64,000 nt of DNA from Gaetbulibacter sp. 4G1 (lineage in GTDB: Bacteria > Bacteroidota > Bacteroidia > Flavobacteriales > Flavobacteriaceae): contig NZ_MDVN01000020.1 of NCBI RefSeq assembly GCF_002741945.1, forward strand, positions 310,001 through 374,000. The letters run 5' to 3'. Shown here piece by piece: positions 16,036-24,645 of the stretch; positions within the stretch are counted from its first letter, which is position 1; every line of letters begins with the position of its first letter. The translations under genes and the position numbers were made by a program. The notes under the pieces were generated by a model. The model worked only from the letters and a program-made list of their open reading frames with translations. It was not told the origin of the DNA and did no database searches.

Positions 16036-18342
16036 TTATCCTTTTACTTTATCTTTAAATTGATCAAATTCGCTTTGCTTAATTTCTTTAGGCCAAGAAT
16101 TGTTTGATGTATCAATATCTGCGGTTTCTTTATTAGGGTCAACAGAAATACTAACAATTTCTTTATCTGATGCTATTGCTTTACTAACTTCATTATCATT
16201 AAATCTCCATATTTGAGCAGGATACGTTTCTTTTTTAGATGTTCCGTCAGCATATTTATATTCCACAATAATAGGCATTACTAAGCCTCCTGGTTTTTCG
16301 AACGTAATGTTATAGAAATATTTAGGAGCTTTAATGTTTTTTTGTTCTTCAGGAGTAAAATTATCCATTATATACTCCTTAAGAGGTGTTGAATTTTCAT
16401 CTGGAGTTCCATTTTTCATCTCCTCTTTAAACTCTTCACTGCCTTCTTCAACTAAATAAACTAATGGACGTAAATCGCTTACTTTTCTATTATGCTTTTT
16501 TAAATAGTCTTTTATATATTGATTAGGACCAGTTGACACATAGTATTTTTTTACTTCTTTAACACCAATATCTACCCAATCGGTTGTGTAAAACCAACCT
16601 CTCCAAAACCAATCTAAATCGAAAGCTGAAGCATCTTCCATAGTTCTAAAGAAATCCTCTGGAGTTGGGTGTTTAAACATCCAACGCTGTGCATATTCTC
16701 TAAACGAATAATCAAATAACTCCTTACCCATTACAGTTTCTCTTAGAATATTTAAAGCTGTTGCTGGTTTACCATAAGCATTGTTTCCAAATTGATAGGT
16801 ATTAAGGCCTTTAGTCATAATTGGAGCGATATAATCTTGATTGCCTCCCATATAAGGTACAATCATATGTGCTGGCCCACGATCAGATGGAAACGTTTTG
16901 TGTTGTGGCGATAATGCTTCTGGGTATTTCTCTCCAAAGTCTTGCTCTGCAACATATTGCACAAAAGTATTTAACCCTTCATCCATCCATGTCCATTGGC
17001 GTTCATCACTATTCACAATCATTGGGAAAAAGTTATGTCCAACTTCATGAATAATTACTCCCATCATACCATACTTTACACGGTCACTATAATTTCCTTC
17101 TTCATCAGGGCGACCATAATTCCAACAAATCATAGGGTATTCCATTCCTTGGCTTTTTGCATGTATCGAAATGGCTTTATGATATGGGTAATCAAAAGTC
17201 ATTCTTGAATACGATTCTAAAGTACTAGCTACAGCTTTAGTAGACCATTGCTCCCAAAGCGGGTTTCCTTCTTTAGGGTACATTGATACTGCCATTACAT
17301 CTTTACCACCAATTTTAACAGCCATCATATCCCAAATAAATTTTCTTGATGTTGCAAACCCAAAATCACGTACATTCTCTGCATGTAATTTCCAAGTTTT
17401 AGTTTCATTCGAAAATCCTTTTTCTGCAGCTTCAGCTTCTGCTTGAGTTACAATAATAACAGGTTCGTCATAAGACTTTTTTGCTTGCTCGTAGCGTTGC
17501 ATCATTGTTTTAGAGTAAACTTCTTTTCTATTTACAAGCTTACCTGTTCCATCTAAAATATGGTCAGCAGGCACTGTAATATTTACTTCGTAATCTCCAA
17601 ATGGTAAAGCAAACTCATCGCGCCCCCAAAATTGCGAGTTTTGCCACCCCTCTACATCACTATATACAGCCATTCTTGGAAAAAATTGAGCTATAACATA
17701 CGCTTTATTACCATCCTTTGGAAAATACTCATAACCAGAACGCCCATCTTCAACAACATGATCGTTAATGTTATACCACCATTTAATTGAGAATGAGAAT
17801 TTATCACCAGATTTCATTGCCTTAGGTAATTCTACACGCATCATAGTTCTATTAATCATATGCTTTAACGGTTTCCCGTTTACATCCTTAACTTCAAGAA
17901 TATTAAAACCTCTTTCTAAAGGTTCTTGCATATAATCAGCTGTAAATTTCGCTGGTGTTTGAACTACGTCTACACCACTTCCTTCAATTAAAGGCGATTT
18001 AGAGTCTTTTGCTCTTTTATTTTGTTCTAATTGCACCCATAAATACTTTAAAACATCTGGAGAATTATTAGTATAAGTAATGGTTTCAAAACCAGATAGC
18101 TTAGCATTTTTATCATCTAAAACAATATCCATTTTATAATCGGCTTGTTGCTGATAATATGCTACACCTGGCGCTCCAGATGCTGCTCTATACATATTTG
18201 GTGTTGAAAATTCGTCATACAATTGCTTAAATTTATTAGTATTTGTATGTCCTTTTTGAGGCTTTTGTTCTTCTTGATTTTGAGCATATGCACCTGTAGT
18301 AATAAATGCTACAGACAATAAATAATAAGCAAGTTTTTTCAT
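16036..18342 (-). CDS. M1-family zinc aminopeptidase, secreted
   Basis: 768-residue gluzincin peptidase. The N-terminal signal peptide (MKKLAYYLLSVAFITTGAYA, residues 1-20) directs export to the periplasm or surface. The catalytic zinc site is HEVGH at 432-436 with the third ligand E455 in WMDEGLNTF, the exact HExxH-x18-E spacing of M1 enzymes. A GMEYPM segment stands where aminopeptidases have GAMEN. The N-terminal beta-sandwich (residues 60-280) and the long C-terminal region agree with other secreted Bacteroidota M1 peptidases. A DUF6702 gene follows its start in the same orientation, so the two may be cotranscribed. Confidence 0.93.
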   Translation of the reverse strand: MKKLAYYLLSVAFITTGAYAQNQEEQKPQKGHTNTNKFKQLYDEFSTPNMYRAASGAPGVAYYQQQADYKMDIVLDDKNAKLSGFETITYTNNSPDVLKYLWVQLEQNKRAKDSKSPLIEGSGVDVVQTPAKFTADYMQEPLERGFNILEVKDVNGKPLKHMINRTMMRVELPKAMKSGDKFSFSIKWWYNINDHVVEDGRSGYEYFPKDGNKAYVIAQFFPRMAVYSDVEGWQNSQFWGRDEFALPFGDYEVNITVPADHILDGTGKLVNRKEVYSKTMMQRYEQAKKSYDEPVIIVTQAEAEAAEKGFSNETKTWKLHAENVRDFGFATSRKFIWDMMAVKIGGKDVMAVSMYPKEGNPLWEQWSTKAVASTLESYSRMTFDYPYHKAISIHAKSQGMEYPMICWNYGRPDEEGNYSDRVKYGMMGVIIHEVGHNFFPMIVNSDERQWTWMDEGLNTFVQYVAEQDFGEKYPEALSPQHKTFPSDRGPAHMIVPYMGGNQDYIAPIMTKGLNTYQFGNNAYGKPATALNILRETVMGKELFDYSFREYAQRWMFKHPTPEDFFRTMEDASAFDLDWFWRGWFYTTDWVDIGVKEVKKYYVSTGPNQYIKDYLKKHNRKVSDLRPLVYLVEEGSEEFKEEMKNGTPDENSTPLKEYIMDNFTPEEQKNIKAPKYFYNITFEKPGGLVMPIIVEYKYADGTSKKETYPAQIWRFNDNEVSKAIASDKEIVSISVDPNKETADIDTSNNSWPKEIKQSEFDQFKDKVKG

Positions 18343-18439
18343 TATAAATAGTTGTGTTTTATATTCTCTTTTAAAACAATCATTTCTTTATTTTAAAAGT
18401 TTTCGAAAATAATAAATTTTAGAGAGTATTAACTTTATT

Positions 18440-18943
18440 TTAATTAAAGTTTAACAAAGCATTATCTTTTTGTGGAATAAGCAAATAACTTTTCTGTTTA
18501 GCGTTTATTCTTGTTTTAACTATATTTTGTTGCTCTTCGTATAAATCAAATAATAGCTGATTAGTAATTTGAAATGTATTAATAGCTTTAACCCCCTCTA
18601 TTTCTAGATAACATCTCATAATATCTGCATCGTATTCTTTACCTATAAAATTAAATTTTGCGTCCTTATTATTAATCTTAATCTTAATCTTATCGTTTAA
18701 ATATCTTTCAATGTAAGTGTCAACAATTTCTAGTTCATTTTTATCAGCTAATGTTATATTTTCATCATAACGCTTACGTAATAAATTTTCAAAATCATCA
18801 ATAAAAATTCTCGATGTTATCTGAACAGATTCTTTTTCTTTTATATAATTTATCTGGGTAACACTAACATAGTATTTATGTGCCGTAGTAAATGCTAATA
18901 ACGGGATTATTAAAAAAAGGAAAAAAGACTTTGTAAACTTCAT
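18440..18943 (-). CDS. DUF6702-family secreted protein, unknown function
   Basis: 167-residue protein with a short N-terminal signal (SFFLFLIIPLLAFTTAHKYY). The body carries the family's recognisable opening KYYVSVTQINYIKEKESVQI and IDDFENLLRKRYDENI segments. The function of the family is not known. It lies 97 bases upstream of the M1 peptidase gene on the same strand; this pairing is common in Flavobacteriaceae and suggests a shared role in envelope protein turnover, which is inference. Confidence 0.8.
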   Translation of the reverse strand: MKFTKSFFLFLIIPLLAFTTAHKYYVSVTQINYIKEKESVQITSRIFIDDFENLLRKRYDENITLADKNELEIVDTYIERYLNDKIKIKINNKDAKFNFIGKEYDADIMRCYLEIEGVKAINTFQITNQLLFDLYEEQQNIVKTRINAKQKSYLLIPQKDNALLNFN

Positions 18944-19030
18944 GCTATTTTTTTGCTAAAGTAATTATTTTAGGTTGCTAGTTTCAAAAAGCATTCCAAA
19001 AACATTTAAATCATTTGGGTGTTACCTAAA

Positions 19031-19101
19031 GGTCGGGCTTTCCGCTATATCTTTTTTTCGTAGCTCAAAAAAGGATGCCGCTACAATCCCTAACACATAA
19101 C
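19031..19101 (-). repeat. Dispersed intergenic element, copy B
   Basis: Read on the - strand it runs TTAGGGATTGTAGCGGCATCC, a T-run, a short loop, an A-run, then GATATAGCGGAAAGCCCGACC. Both arms contain TAGCGG in direct orientation, while the T-run and A-run pair as a hairpin. It lies 3' of the tandem-paralog genes and upstream of the DUF6702 gene, where it could act as a terminator or processing site. Same family as copies at 15485 and 39519. Confidence 0.8.
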
Positions 19102-19108
19102 GAGTAAA

Positions 19109-19909
19109 TCAATCATTAACAATTTTAAGATTAGCTTTATATGCTATTAGTTTTTCTCTTAAAAACTCAAAAATCTCAATATCTGTTTTGCCTTTGCACC
19201 TATTGTTGAAATTCTCATCTTCTTGACAGAAGTAAAAAAAATCTATATGCTTACTTTCATCTAGTTCATAAACACTAAAAAAGCTCTCATACAATCTTAC
19301 TTTTATATTATGCAACAGTTCATCATCTGCTTCAAGTTTTACTCTATTTTTTAACATTTTTGTCCTGCCAGAAACGCCATTCAATATTGGATTTAGAGGA
19401 ATCCCACCTGTTAGAAGTCCTAAAAGCATTTTTGGTTTAAACTCTCCAGCCTCACTAAGGCGTCGTTCACTTTGTGTTGCAGGTTTGCCTTTATAACCAG
19501 GTATTCCAACATCAAAAAAATTAATTGGTGGGTCTCCTTCAACATTTTCAACATCAGACAATAAGTCTCCTGTTAGCACTTTCCCTACTACAACCTCATC
19601 CAACTTATTTATTTGTTCTTCAAGTTTTACATTTAGTTTTCTAATTAAAATTGTATTATTACTAATAGTAATAATTTTTTGAATATGCTGAATTGACGAA
19701 AACATTATTGTATCATTTAATTTTGCTGTAATTGTAAACTCGCCCGCTTTATTTGTTGTTGTAAAAACTTGTGCCGTTTTATTTATTACATGTATATTTT
19801 CAACACTAACATTACTCACTACCTTACCGTTAATTTCAACAGATTGAGATACTGCTATTTGAATATTAAGCAATAGCATAAAATAAATAAATAGTTTAAT
19901 TTTTTGCAT
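19109..19909 (-). CDS. Tandem paralog 3: secreted protein with carboxypeptidase-regulatory-like domain
   Basis: 266-residue exported protein (signal to about residue 21). Residues 22-95 form a carboxypeptidase-D regulatory-like (transthyretin/SusC N-terminal) beta domain with VEINGKVVSNVSVENIHV and LNDTIMFSSIQH. Residues 98-115 carry the linker NKLDEVVVGKVLTGDL, similar to the segment preceding the plug in TonB-dependent receptors. A poorly conserved C-terminal half follows, and no barrel is present. It is the last of three related genes on the - strand, and its ATG overlaps the previous gene by 14 bases. Function unknown. Confidence 0.75.
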   Translation of the reverse strand: MQKIKLFIYFMLLLNIQIAVSQSVEINGKVVSNVSVENIHVINKTAQVFTTTNKAGEFTITAKLNDTIMFSSIQHIQKIITISNNTILIRKLNVKLEEQINKLDEVVVGKVLTGDLLSDVENVEGDPPINFFDVGIPGYKGKPATQSERRLSEAGEFKPKMLLGLLTGGIPLNPILNGVSGRTKMLKNRVKLEADDELLHNIKVRLYESFFSVYELDESKHIDFFYFCQEDENFNNRCKGKTDIEIFEFLREKLIAYKANLKIVND

Positions 19910-20708
19910 CCTTTAATTTCAAAAACGCATTGCTTTGTTTAATTAAAAAGTCAATTAAATATACTTCGTTTTCATCTTCTAAAAGCTCAAAATTCATTCC
20001 ATTCTTATCAATAAATGCTAAAAATTGGTCAACCTCATCTAAAGGTATATTAAAGGTTTCATTAAGATTTTTGTTTGAATAAACATCTAGTAAGTCTCTA
20101 GGCATTTTTTCTTCTACTTCTTTTTCAAAAAGTTTTTTCCGAATACTTAATGGATTTTTTTTGAATATTAACTTAAGTATTTTACCAACATCAGGTAAAT
20201 AATTACGAGCTTCAGGGTCTAATATTGATGTTAAGTGATTATTTACAACCGAGTTATCAAAGGCGTTGTCATCATTATACTCATAGTCTATATTCATATT
20301 ACCCATATCAATAGCTATAGGGTCTACAGTTTTAACATTTAAGATATCTGTTTCTATATTTCCAGAAAGGCCTGACGATAATAAAACAGCATCCAATGTA
20401 TTAACTTGTTCTACCAAATGTATTTTTAGTTGCTTAGACTCTATTGTTTCAGCATCAATATTTACGGAGACCGTTTCGAATTGCAAAGCAGATATTTCAA
20501 TAATATCATTTAAAGCTATCTTAATAACAAATTCACCCTTAGCATTGGTTATTGTTCCTTTATTAGATGATGTATTATAAACTGTAACATTTTCTACCTC
20601 ATTAACACTGGAAGTAATCAGTCCTTTTACTTCTATTCTGTTAATAGTTTGACCATGTATAACAAATGATAATAAGGCAAATAATAAGAAAGCTAATTTT
20701 TGTACCAA
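19896..20708 (-). CDS. Tandem paralog 2: secreted protein with carboxypeptidase-regulatory-like domain
   Basis: 270-residue relative of its two neighbours. The start is a TTG at 20708 (no suitable ATG), giving a signal peptide LAFLLFALLSFVIHGQ. The regulatory-like domain has RIEVKGLITSSVNEVENVTV and KGEFVIKIALNDIIEISALQF. The linker is VNTLDAVLLSSGLSGNIETD, so the usual DEVVV has decayed to DAVLL. The C-terminal region has acidic stretches and a LDEVDQFLAFIDKNGMNFEL segment that matches the FIRFVETENFDFTL region of paralog 1. Function unknown. Confidence 0.75.
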   Translation of the reverse strand: MVQKLAFLLFALLSFVIHGQTINRIEVKGLITSSVNEVENVTVYNTSSNKGTITNAKGEFVIKIALNDIIEISALQFETVSVNIDAETIESKQLKIHLVEQVNTLDAVLLSSGLSGNIETDILNVKTVDPIAIDMGNMNIDYEYNDDNAFDNSVVNNHLTSILDPEARNYLPDVGKILKLIFKKNPLSIRKKLFEKEVEEKMPRDLLDVYSNKNLNETFNIPLDEVDQFLAFIDKNGMNFELLEDENEVYLIDFLIKQSNAFLKLKDAKN

Positions 20709-20802
20709 ATTTTATAAATTATTAGAGTGATATAACTTAATATTAAAAAAATCACTGGTATAAAGAACGCATTTCTAATCTTAAAGAAATTAAAAATTGC
20801 TT

Positions 20803-21600
20803 TTAATTTTTTGTTAAAAACTCTGTGCTTTTTTTATTTAGAAGCTCCAAAAACTCTATTTCTTTGCCATAATTCAGCAAAGTAAAATCAAAGTTTTCTG
20901 TTTCTACAAATCGGATAAATTCTTCAACTCTGTGTTTAGGAATATCAAAATTATCAACTAAAAACTCAGAGCCAAAATAGTATTTAATTGATTCTACAGG
21001 AACATCAGGAACACCCACTTTTTCCTTATTAGGAACCTCTGATCTAAACAAAGGAATTAATAATTGATCTACTACATTAACAATATTCAATCCATTAACC
21101 ATAGGCTTATGTTGTCTATCAATACTAATATTATCAACTTTTGATATCGCATCATTTTCAAAATTATAATCCTTATTATTCTTTACTCCAAAATACAAAG
21201 CATCTAACTTAGGCTTAAACAATTTGGTGGTTTTTATATCAGTTTTTAGGTTTCCAGAAAGCTTATTTTTAGTTACAACAATCTCATCTAATTTATTTAT
21301 CTCTTCAATTAAAAAAAGTTTAATTTTTTTAGATTCAATAATATCTTCATTTACAATAAAACTTATATTTTGATATTGCAGTGCACTTACTTCAATGGTA
21401 TCATTCAATGCTACATTTAATTTAAACTCGCCTTTTTCATCAGTAATAGTACCTATACCTGTGGATACATTAAAAATTGTAATGCCAATAATATCACTTC
21501 CTTCAACTATAATATTTCCTGAAACTTCAATTCTTTTAACAGTTTGAGAAACTGCACTTATAGAAACAAAAAAAGCAAGAATGACAAGTAATTTTTTCAT
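20803..21600 (-). CDS. Tandem paralog 1: secreted protein with carboxypeptidase-regulatory-like domain
   Basis: 265-residue first gene of a three-gene family array. Signal peptide MKKLLVILAFFVSISAVSQ; regulatory-like domain with RIEVSGNIIVEGSDIIGITI and LNDTIEVSALQYQNI; linker NKLDEIVVTKNKLSGNLKTD. A C-terminal helical part contains VPVESIKYYFGSEF and a motif shared with paralog 2. All three proteins look like the periplasmic N-terminus of a TonB-dependent receptor with an unrelated C-terminal domain in place of the barrel. Function unknown. Confidence 0.75.
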   Translation of the reverse strand: MKKLLVILAFFVSISAVSQTVKRIEVSGNIIVEGSDIIGITIFNVSTGIGTITDEKGEFKLNVALNDTIEVSALQYQNISFIVNEDIIESKKIKLFLIEEINKLDEIVVTKNKLSGNLKTDIKTTKLFKPKLDALYFGVKNNKDYNFENDAISKVDNISIDRQHKPMVNGLNIVNVVDQLLIPLFRSEVPNKEKVGVPDVPVESIKYYFGSEFLVDNFDIPKHRVEEFIRFVETENFDFTLLNYGKEIEFLELLNKKSTEFLTKN

Positions 21601-21672
21601 AGGTTTTTATTTTAAAAATATGATTTAAAAGGCTAATATTAAAGTAAAATTTATTAAATCTTTTATAAAAGC

Positions 21673-21680
21673 TAATTTTG
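21673..21680 (+). promoter_or_regulatory. Bacteroidota -7 box upstream of pepE
   Basis: TAATTTTG matches TAnnTTTG and lies 30 bases before the pepE ATG, in the divergent intergenic region. Confidence 0.5.
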
Positions 21681-21709
21681 ATTAGTTTTACAGTAAATTA
21701 TAAATTTCT

Positions 21710-22417
21710 ATGAGAAATATTATTATCGCAAGCACTTCTACATTACACGGAAGTGATTATTTAGATTATATTTTAGATGAACTAACTCATTTTTTTAAAA
21801 ATGCTCAAACTGTTTTATTCATTCCGTATGCCAGACCTGGTGGAATATCGCATGATGATTATACTAAAAAGGTAGAAATGGCTTTTTCTAAAATTAATAA
21901 AAAAGCTGTAGGTATTCATACTTTTGAAAACCCAATAGAAGCCATTAAAAATGCTGAAGCCATTTTTACTGGTGGTGGGAATACTTTTGTTTTGGTAAAT
22001 CAGTTATATAAAAATAATTTGGTTGATGTTTTAAAAGAAACGATTACAAATGGCACTCCCTATTTAGGCACAAGTGCTGGTAGTAATATTTGCGGACTTA
22101 CAATAAAAACATCCAACGATATGCCAATAGTATATCCTCCTAGTTTTAATACTCTAGGTTTAGTGCCTTTTAATATTAATCCACATTATTTAGACCCAGA
22201 CACCAATAGTAAGCATATGGGAGAAACTAGGGAAACAAGGATTAAAGAATTTCATAGTTATAATACACCGCCTGTAATTGGTTTGCGCGAAGGTAGCTGG
22301 TTACATGTTATAGATGACTCAATTGTTTTAAATGGCAATTTAACGGCTCGTATTTTTGAATATAACAAAGTTCCATACGAAGTAGAGTCTGGAACACAAT
22401 TAAATCATTTAAAATAA
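21710..22417 (+). CDS. pepE: Dipeptidase E (peptidase family S51)
   Basis: Cytoplasmic serine peptidase, 235 residues, that cleaves dipeptides with N-terminal aspartate. The nucleophile elbow is LGTSAGSN with S122. D137 in SNDMPIV and H159 in NPHYLDPD complete the triad at spacings matching Salmonella PepE. FTGGGNTF supplies the glycine-rich oxyanion region. It is transcribed alone and converges on the terminator of the tRNA-Gly gene. Confidence 0.92.
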   Translation: MRNIIIASTSTLHGSDYLDYILDELTHFFKNAQTVLFIPYARPGGISHDDYTKKVEMAFSKINKKAVGIHTFENPIEAIKNAEAIFTGGGNTFVLVNQLYKNNLVDVLKETITNGTPYLGTSAGSNICGLTIKTSNDMPIVYPPSFNTLGLVPFNINPHYLDPDTNSKHMGETRETRIKEFHSYNTPPVIGLREGSWLHVIDDSIVLNGNLTARIFEYNKVPYEVESGTQLNHLK

Positions 22418-22419
22418 AA

Positions 22420-22443
22420 AAGCTTCATATTTCTATGAAGCTT
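22420..22443 (-). terminator. Terminator between tRNA-Gly and pepE
   Basis: Perfect 10-bp stem AAGCTTCATA/TATGAAGCTT with loop TTTC. On the - strand it follows the tRNA 3' end and is followed by a T-rich run (plus-strand A-rich 22411-22419). It may also terminate pepE on the + strand. Confidence 0.8.
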
Positions 22444-22447
22444 AAAG

Positions 22448-22520
22448 AGCGGGAGACCAGGTTCGAACTGGCGACATTCAGCTTGGAAGGCTGACGCTCT
22501 ACCAACTGAGCTACTCCCGC
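22448..22520 (-). tRNA. tRNA-Gly, anticodon TCC
   Basis: Read on the - strand, the acceptor arm GCGGGAG pairs with CTCCCGC (plus-strand 22514-22520 and 22449-22455). The D-arm has AGCTCAGTTGGTAGAGC. The anticodon loop CTTCCAA gives anticodon TCC, and the T-arm is GGTTCGAACC-like. The discriminator base is U, as expected for glycine tRNAs. CCA is not encoded. Length is 73 bases with no variable arm or intron. Confidence 0.97.
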
Positions 22521-22569
22521 ATTAGCGATGCAAATATATACAATCTTATAAACTATTTGCAAGCAAAAA

Positions 22570-22995
22570 CTACAACTTTTTAAAAAAATGATAACCTAAA
22601 ATTTTAAAACCCTCATTATAATAAAATTTATGCGAAGGAGGATTACTTACATAGGTGTTTAATTCAATTGACTCACAACCTTTTAGCCTTACATAATTAT
22701 AAATCCATTCAAAAAATTGCTTACCTAAACCTTTTCCACGATAAGTATCATCAATATAAACATGATCTGGTTCAACACTTTTCCCAGAATAATGTCTCGT
22801 ACAAAACCACAAACCACATATTCCTATTAATTTTTCATTATCAAAAATGCCTGCACACTCATAGTTTTGGGTAATCATTTCTGAAAAACGTTGCTTTAAA
22901 ACAGCATCTGTATCTTTATTTCCATTTAGCTTTTGAACTAATGGTATAATAGAATTTATGTTTTGTTTATCGATAATTTTAAATAGAAAAGACAT
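22570..22995 (-). CDS. GNAT-family N-acetyltransferase
   Basis: 141-residue acetyltransferase. The acetyl-CoA-binding motif is YRGKGLGKQFFEWI, preceded by the beta-strand VEPDHVYIDD. ELNTYVSNPPSHKFYYNEGF is the conserved C-terminal half, where the tyrosine-containing FYYNEGF helix often provides the general acid. No substrate can be inferred. It is a single gene in the interval between tRNA-Gly and the divergent M48 peptidase gene. Confidence 0.85.
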   Translation of the reverse strand: MSFLFKIIDKQNINSIIPLVQKLNGNKDTDAVLKQRFSEMITQNYECAGIFDNEKLIGICGLWFCTRHYSGKSVEPDHVYIDDTYRGKGLGKQFFEWIYNYVRLKGCESIELNTYVSNPPSHKFYYNEGFKILGYHFFKKL

Positions 22996-23172
22996 TACAT
23001 ATTTTTTGCACGAAGGTAATTATTTTCTAATTATTAAAGAACCCTAATTTTAAACTGAGCAAATTAAAAGAGTGACTTAAAGACTGAAAATTGTGTCTAA
23101 TATTAACACATAAAAGCAAATTATTTATATAAAGTCTTTTTTTTGTAATTTTAGTATCATAAACATATTCTG

Positions 23173-23940
23173 ATGAGAGGTAGAAATTTTAAAGTTAGGT
23201 TATTAATTGGTTTAGCTATAGTAGCTTTTGCATTTATTAAAAAATGTAATAGCAAAGAGAAAAATGAGTATACAGGACGTATTCAAACTATTAACATGAC
23301 ATCGGACCAAGAAATAGCAATTGGATTACAAAATGCTCCGCAAATGGCTCAGCAACACGGTGGATTACATTCAAATAATCAATACCAAGCCTTGGTTGAT
23401 AAAGTAGGGAACAAACTTATTAATAATAGTATGGCCAAAGATACACCTTACAGGTACGAGTTTCATCTTTTGGCGGATGAAAATACTATAAATGCATTTG
23501 CGCTTCCTGGAGGGCAAATTTTTATAACGTATGCACTATTTTCTAAACTAGAAAATGAAGATCAATTAGCTGGTGTTTTAGGACATGAAATTGGACATGT
23601 TTTAGGGCGGCATTCTGCAGAACGTATCGCCGAAAGTGACTTTTGGCAAACCGTATCAACTGGAGCTTCAGTAGGAGCAGATATGGGAGGTTTAGTAAGT
23701 GGGATTGGGCAGCAAACCTTATTGAAAAATGGTCGTGGTGATGAATTGGAAAGTGACGACCTTGGTGTTTTATTTATGCTGAATTCTGGCTATAATCCTG
23801 AAGAAATGATTGGGGTTATGCAAATTTTAAAAGATGCAGCTGGACCAAACCGTGTACCAGAATTTCAAAGTTCGCATCCAGATCCAGATAACAGGATTGA
23901 AAAAATTCAAGAATCTATAGAGAAATATAAAAATCAATAA
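23173..23940 (+). CDS. M48-family metallopeptidase
   Basis: 255-residue zinc peptidase related to BepA/LoiP-type envelope proteases. The active site is HEIGH at residues 138-142, with the third ligand E191 in DELESDDLG (ExxAD-like). NAFALPGGQIFITYAL is the characteristic family strand before the active-site helix. An N-terminal hydrophobic segment (about 9-22) anchors or exports it; a cysteine at about 25 is not in a good lipobox. The gene ends in a strong hairpin terminator. Confidence 0.9.
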   Translation: MRGRNFKVRLLIGLAIVAFAFIKKCNSKEKNEYTGRIQTINMTSDQEIAIGLQNAPQMAQQHGGLHSNNQYQALVDKVGNKLINNSMAKDTPYRYEFHLLADENTINAFALPGGQIFITYALFSKLENEDQLAGVLGHEIGHVLGRHSAERIAESDFWQTVSTGASVGADMGGLVSGIGQQTLLKNGRGDELESDDLGVLFMLNSGYNPEEMIGVMQILKDAAGPNRVPEFQSSHPDPDNRIEKIQESIEKYKNQ

Positions 23941-23942
23941 AA

Positions 23943-23968
23943 AAAAGCCTTGTGAAAACAAGGCTTTT
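23943..23968 (+). terminator. Bidirectional terminator after the M48 peptidase gene
   Basis: 11-bp stem AAAAGCCTTGT/ACAAGGCTTTT with a GAAA tetraloop, A-rich upstream and T-rich downstream. It lies between the convergent M48 and ankyrin genes and can serve both. Confidence 0.9.
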
Positions 23969-24013
23969 TCGAGTGACTAGCTCTAAATAATTGTTATATG
24001 AATTTTAATTATT

Positions 24014-24397
24014 TTAACTTAATGCTTCTTCAATAATTATTAAAGCCTCTTTGGCATTAGATTGTTTTGCATACTTCTTAGCAGTCATGCCTTTATCAGA
24101 CTTAACTTTTAATTTAGCTCCTTTAGATATTAAAAGCTTTAAAATTTCTGTTCTATTAAACTTAGCCGCATACATAGCTGGCGTCATTCCATTAGACTTT
24201 TTGTTTACATCTTCTCCCAAGTTAATTAGCTTTTTTACGGTCTCAATATCTCCTTTTGCAATAGAAACACAAAAAGGATTCACCTTTACAGTAGTTTGAG
24301 TAATAAAAGTAGATTGATTTTCAGTAATGTTTTTTGCGTTAACTGATACTACAGAGAAACATAATGCGATTGCAGAAATAATGATTGATTTTTTCAT
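24014..24397 (-). CDS. Small secreted ankyrin-repeat protein
   Basis: 127-residue protein with a signal peptide (KSIIISAIALCFSVVSVNA). It has about two and a half ankyrin repeats: DIETVKKLINLGEDVNKKSN, then GMTPAMYAAKFNRTEILKLL, then a final GMTAKKYAKQSNAKEALI. Such small periplasmic ankyrin proteins are common in Flavobacteriaceae; partner and function are unknown. It has a 248-base upstream region facing the divergent gpmI gene. Confidence 0.88.
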   Translation of the reverse strand: MKKSIIISAIALCFSVVSVNAKNITENQSTFITQTTVKVNPFCVSIAKGDIETVKKLINLGEDVNKKSNGMTPAMYAAKFNRTEILKLLISKGAKLKVKSDKGMTAKKYAKQSNAKEALIIIEEALS

Positions 24398-24615
24398 GAT
24401 GAAAGATTTTAATTTGATTAATGATTTTGTTTTTTGATATACTAAAGAGACGACAAAAAAATTAATCTGTTACATTAATTAACATAAATAATTATTTTTT
24501 AACTTAATTTTTAGAAATCCTTAAGATAATTTATAGATTTCTAAAAAACATTTAAAAACCAATAAAACCAGTAAGTTAAAAGGGTTTTCGCAACTTAGTT
24601 TCGTCAAAGTTCTTG

Positions 24616-24623
24616 TATCTTTG
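24616..24623 (+). promoter_or_regulatory. Promoter of gpmI (-7 box)
   Basis: TATCTTTG is a perfect TAnnTTTG -7 element 22 bases before the ATG. A TTTCG at 24599-24603 is a possible -33 element at somewhat short spacing. Confidence 0.65.
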
Positions 24624-24645
24624 TTAAGAATTAATTTTTTTAAAA

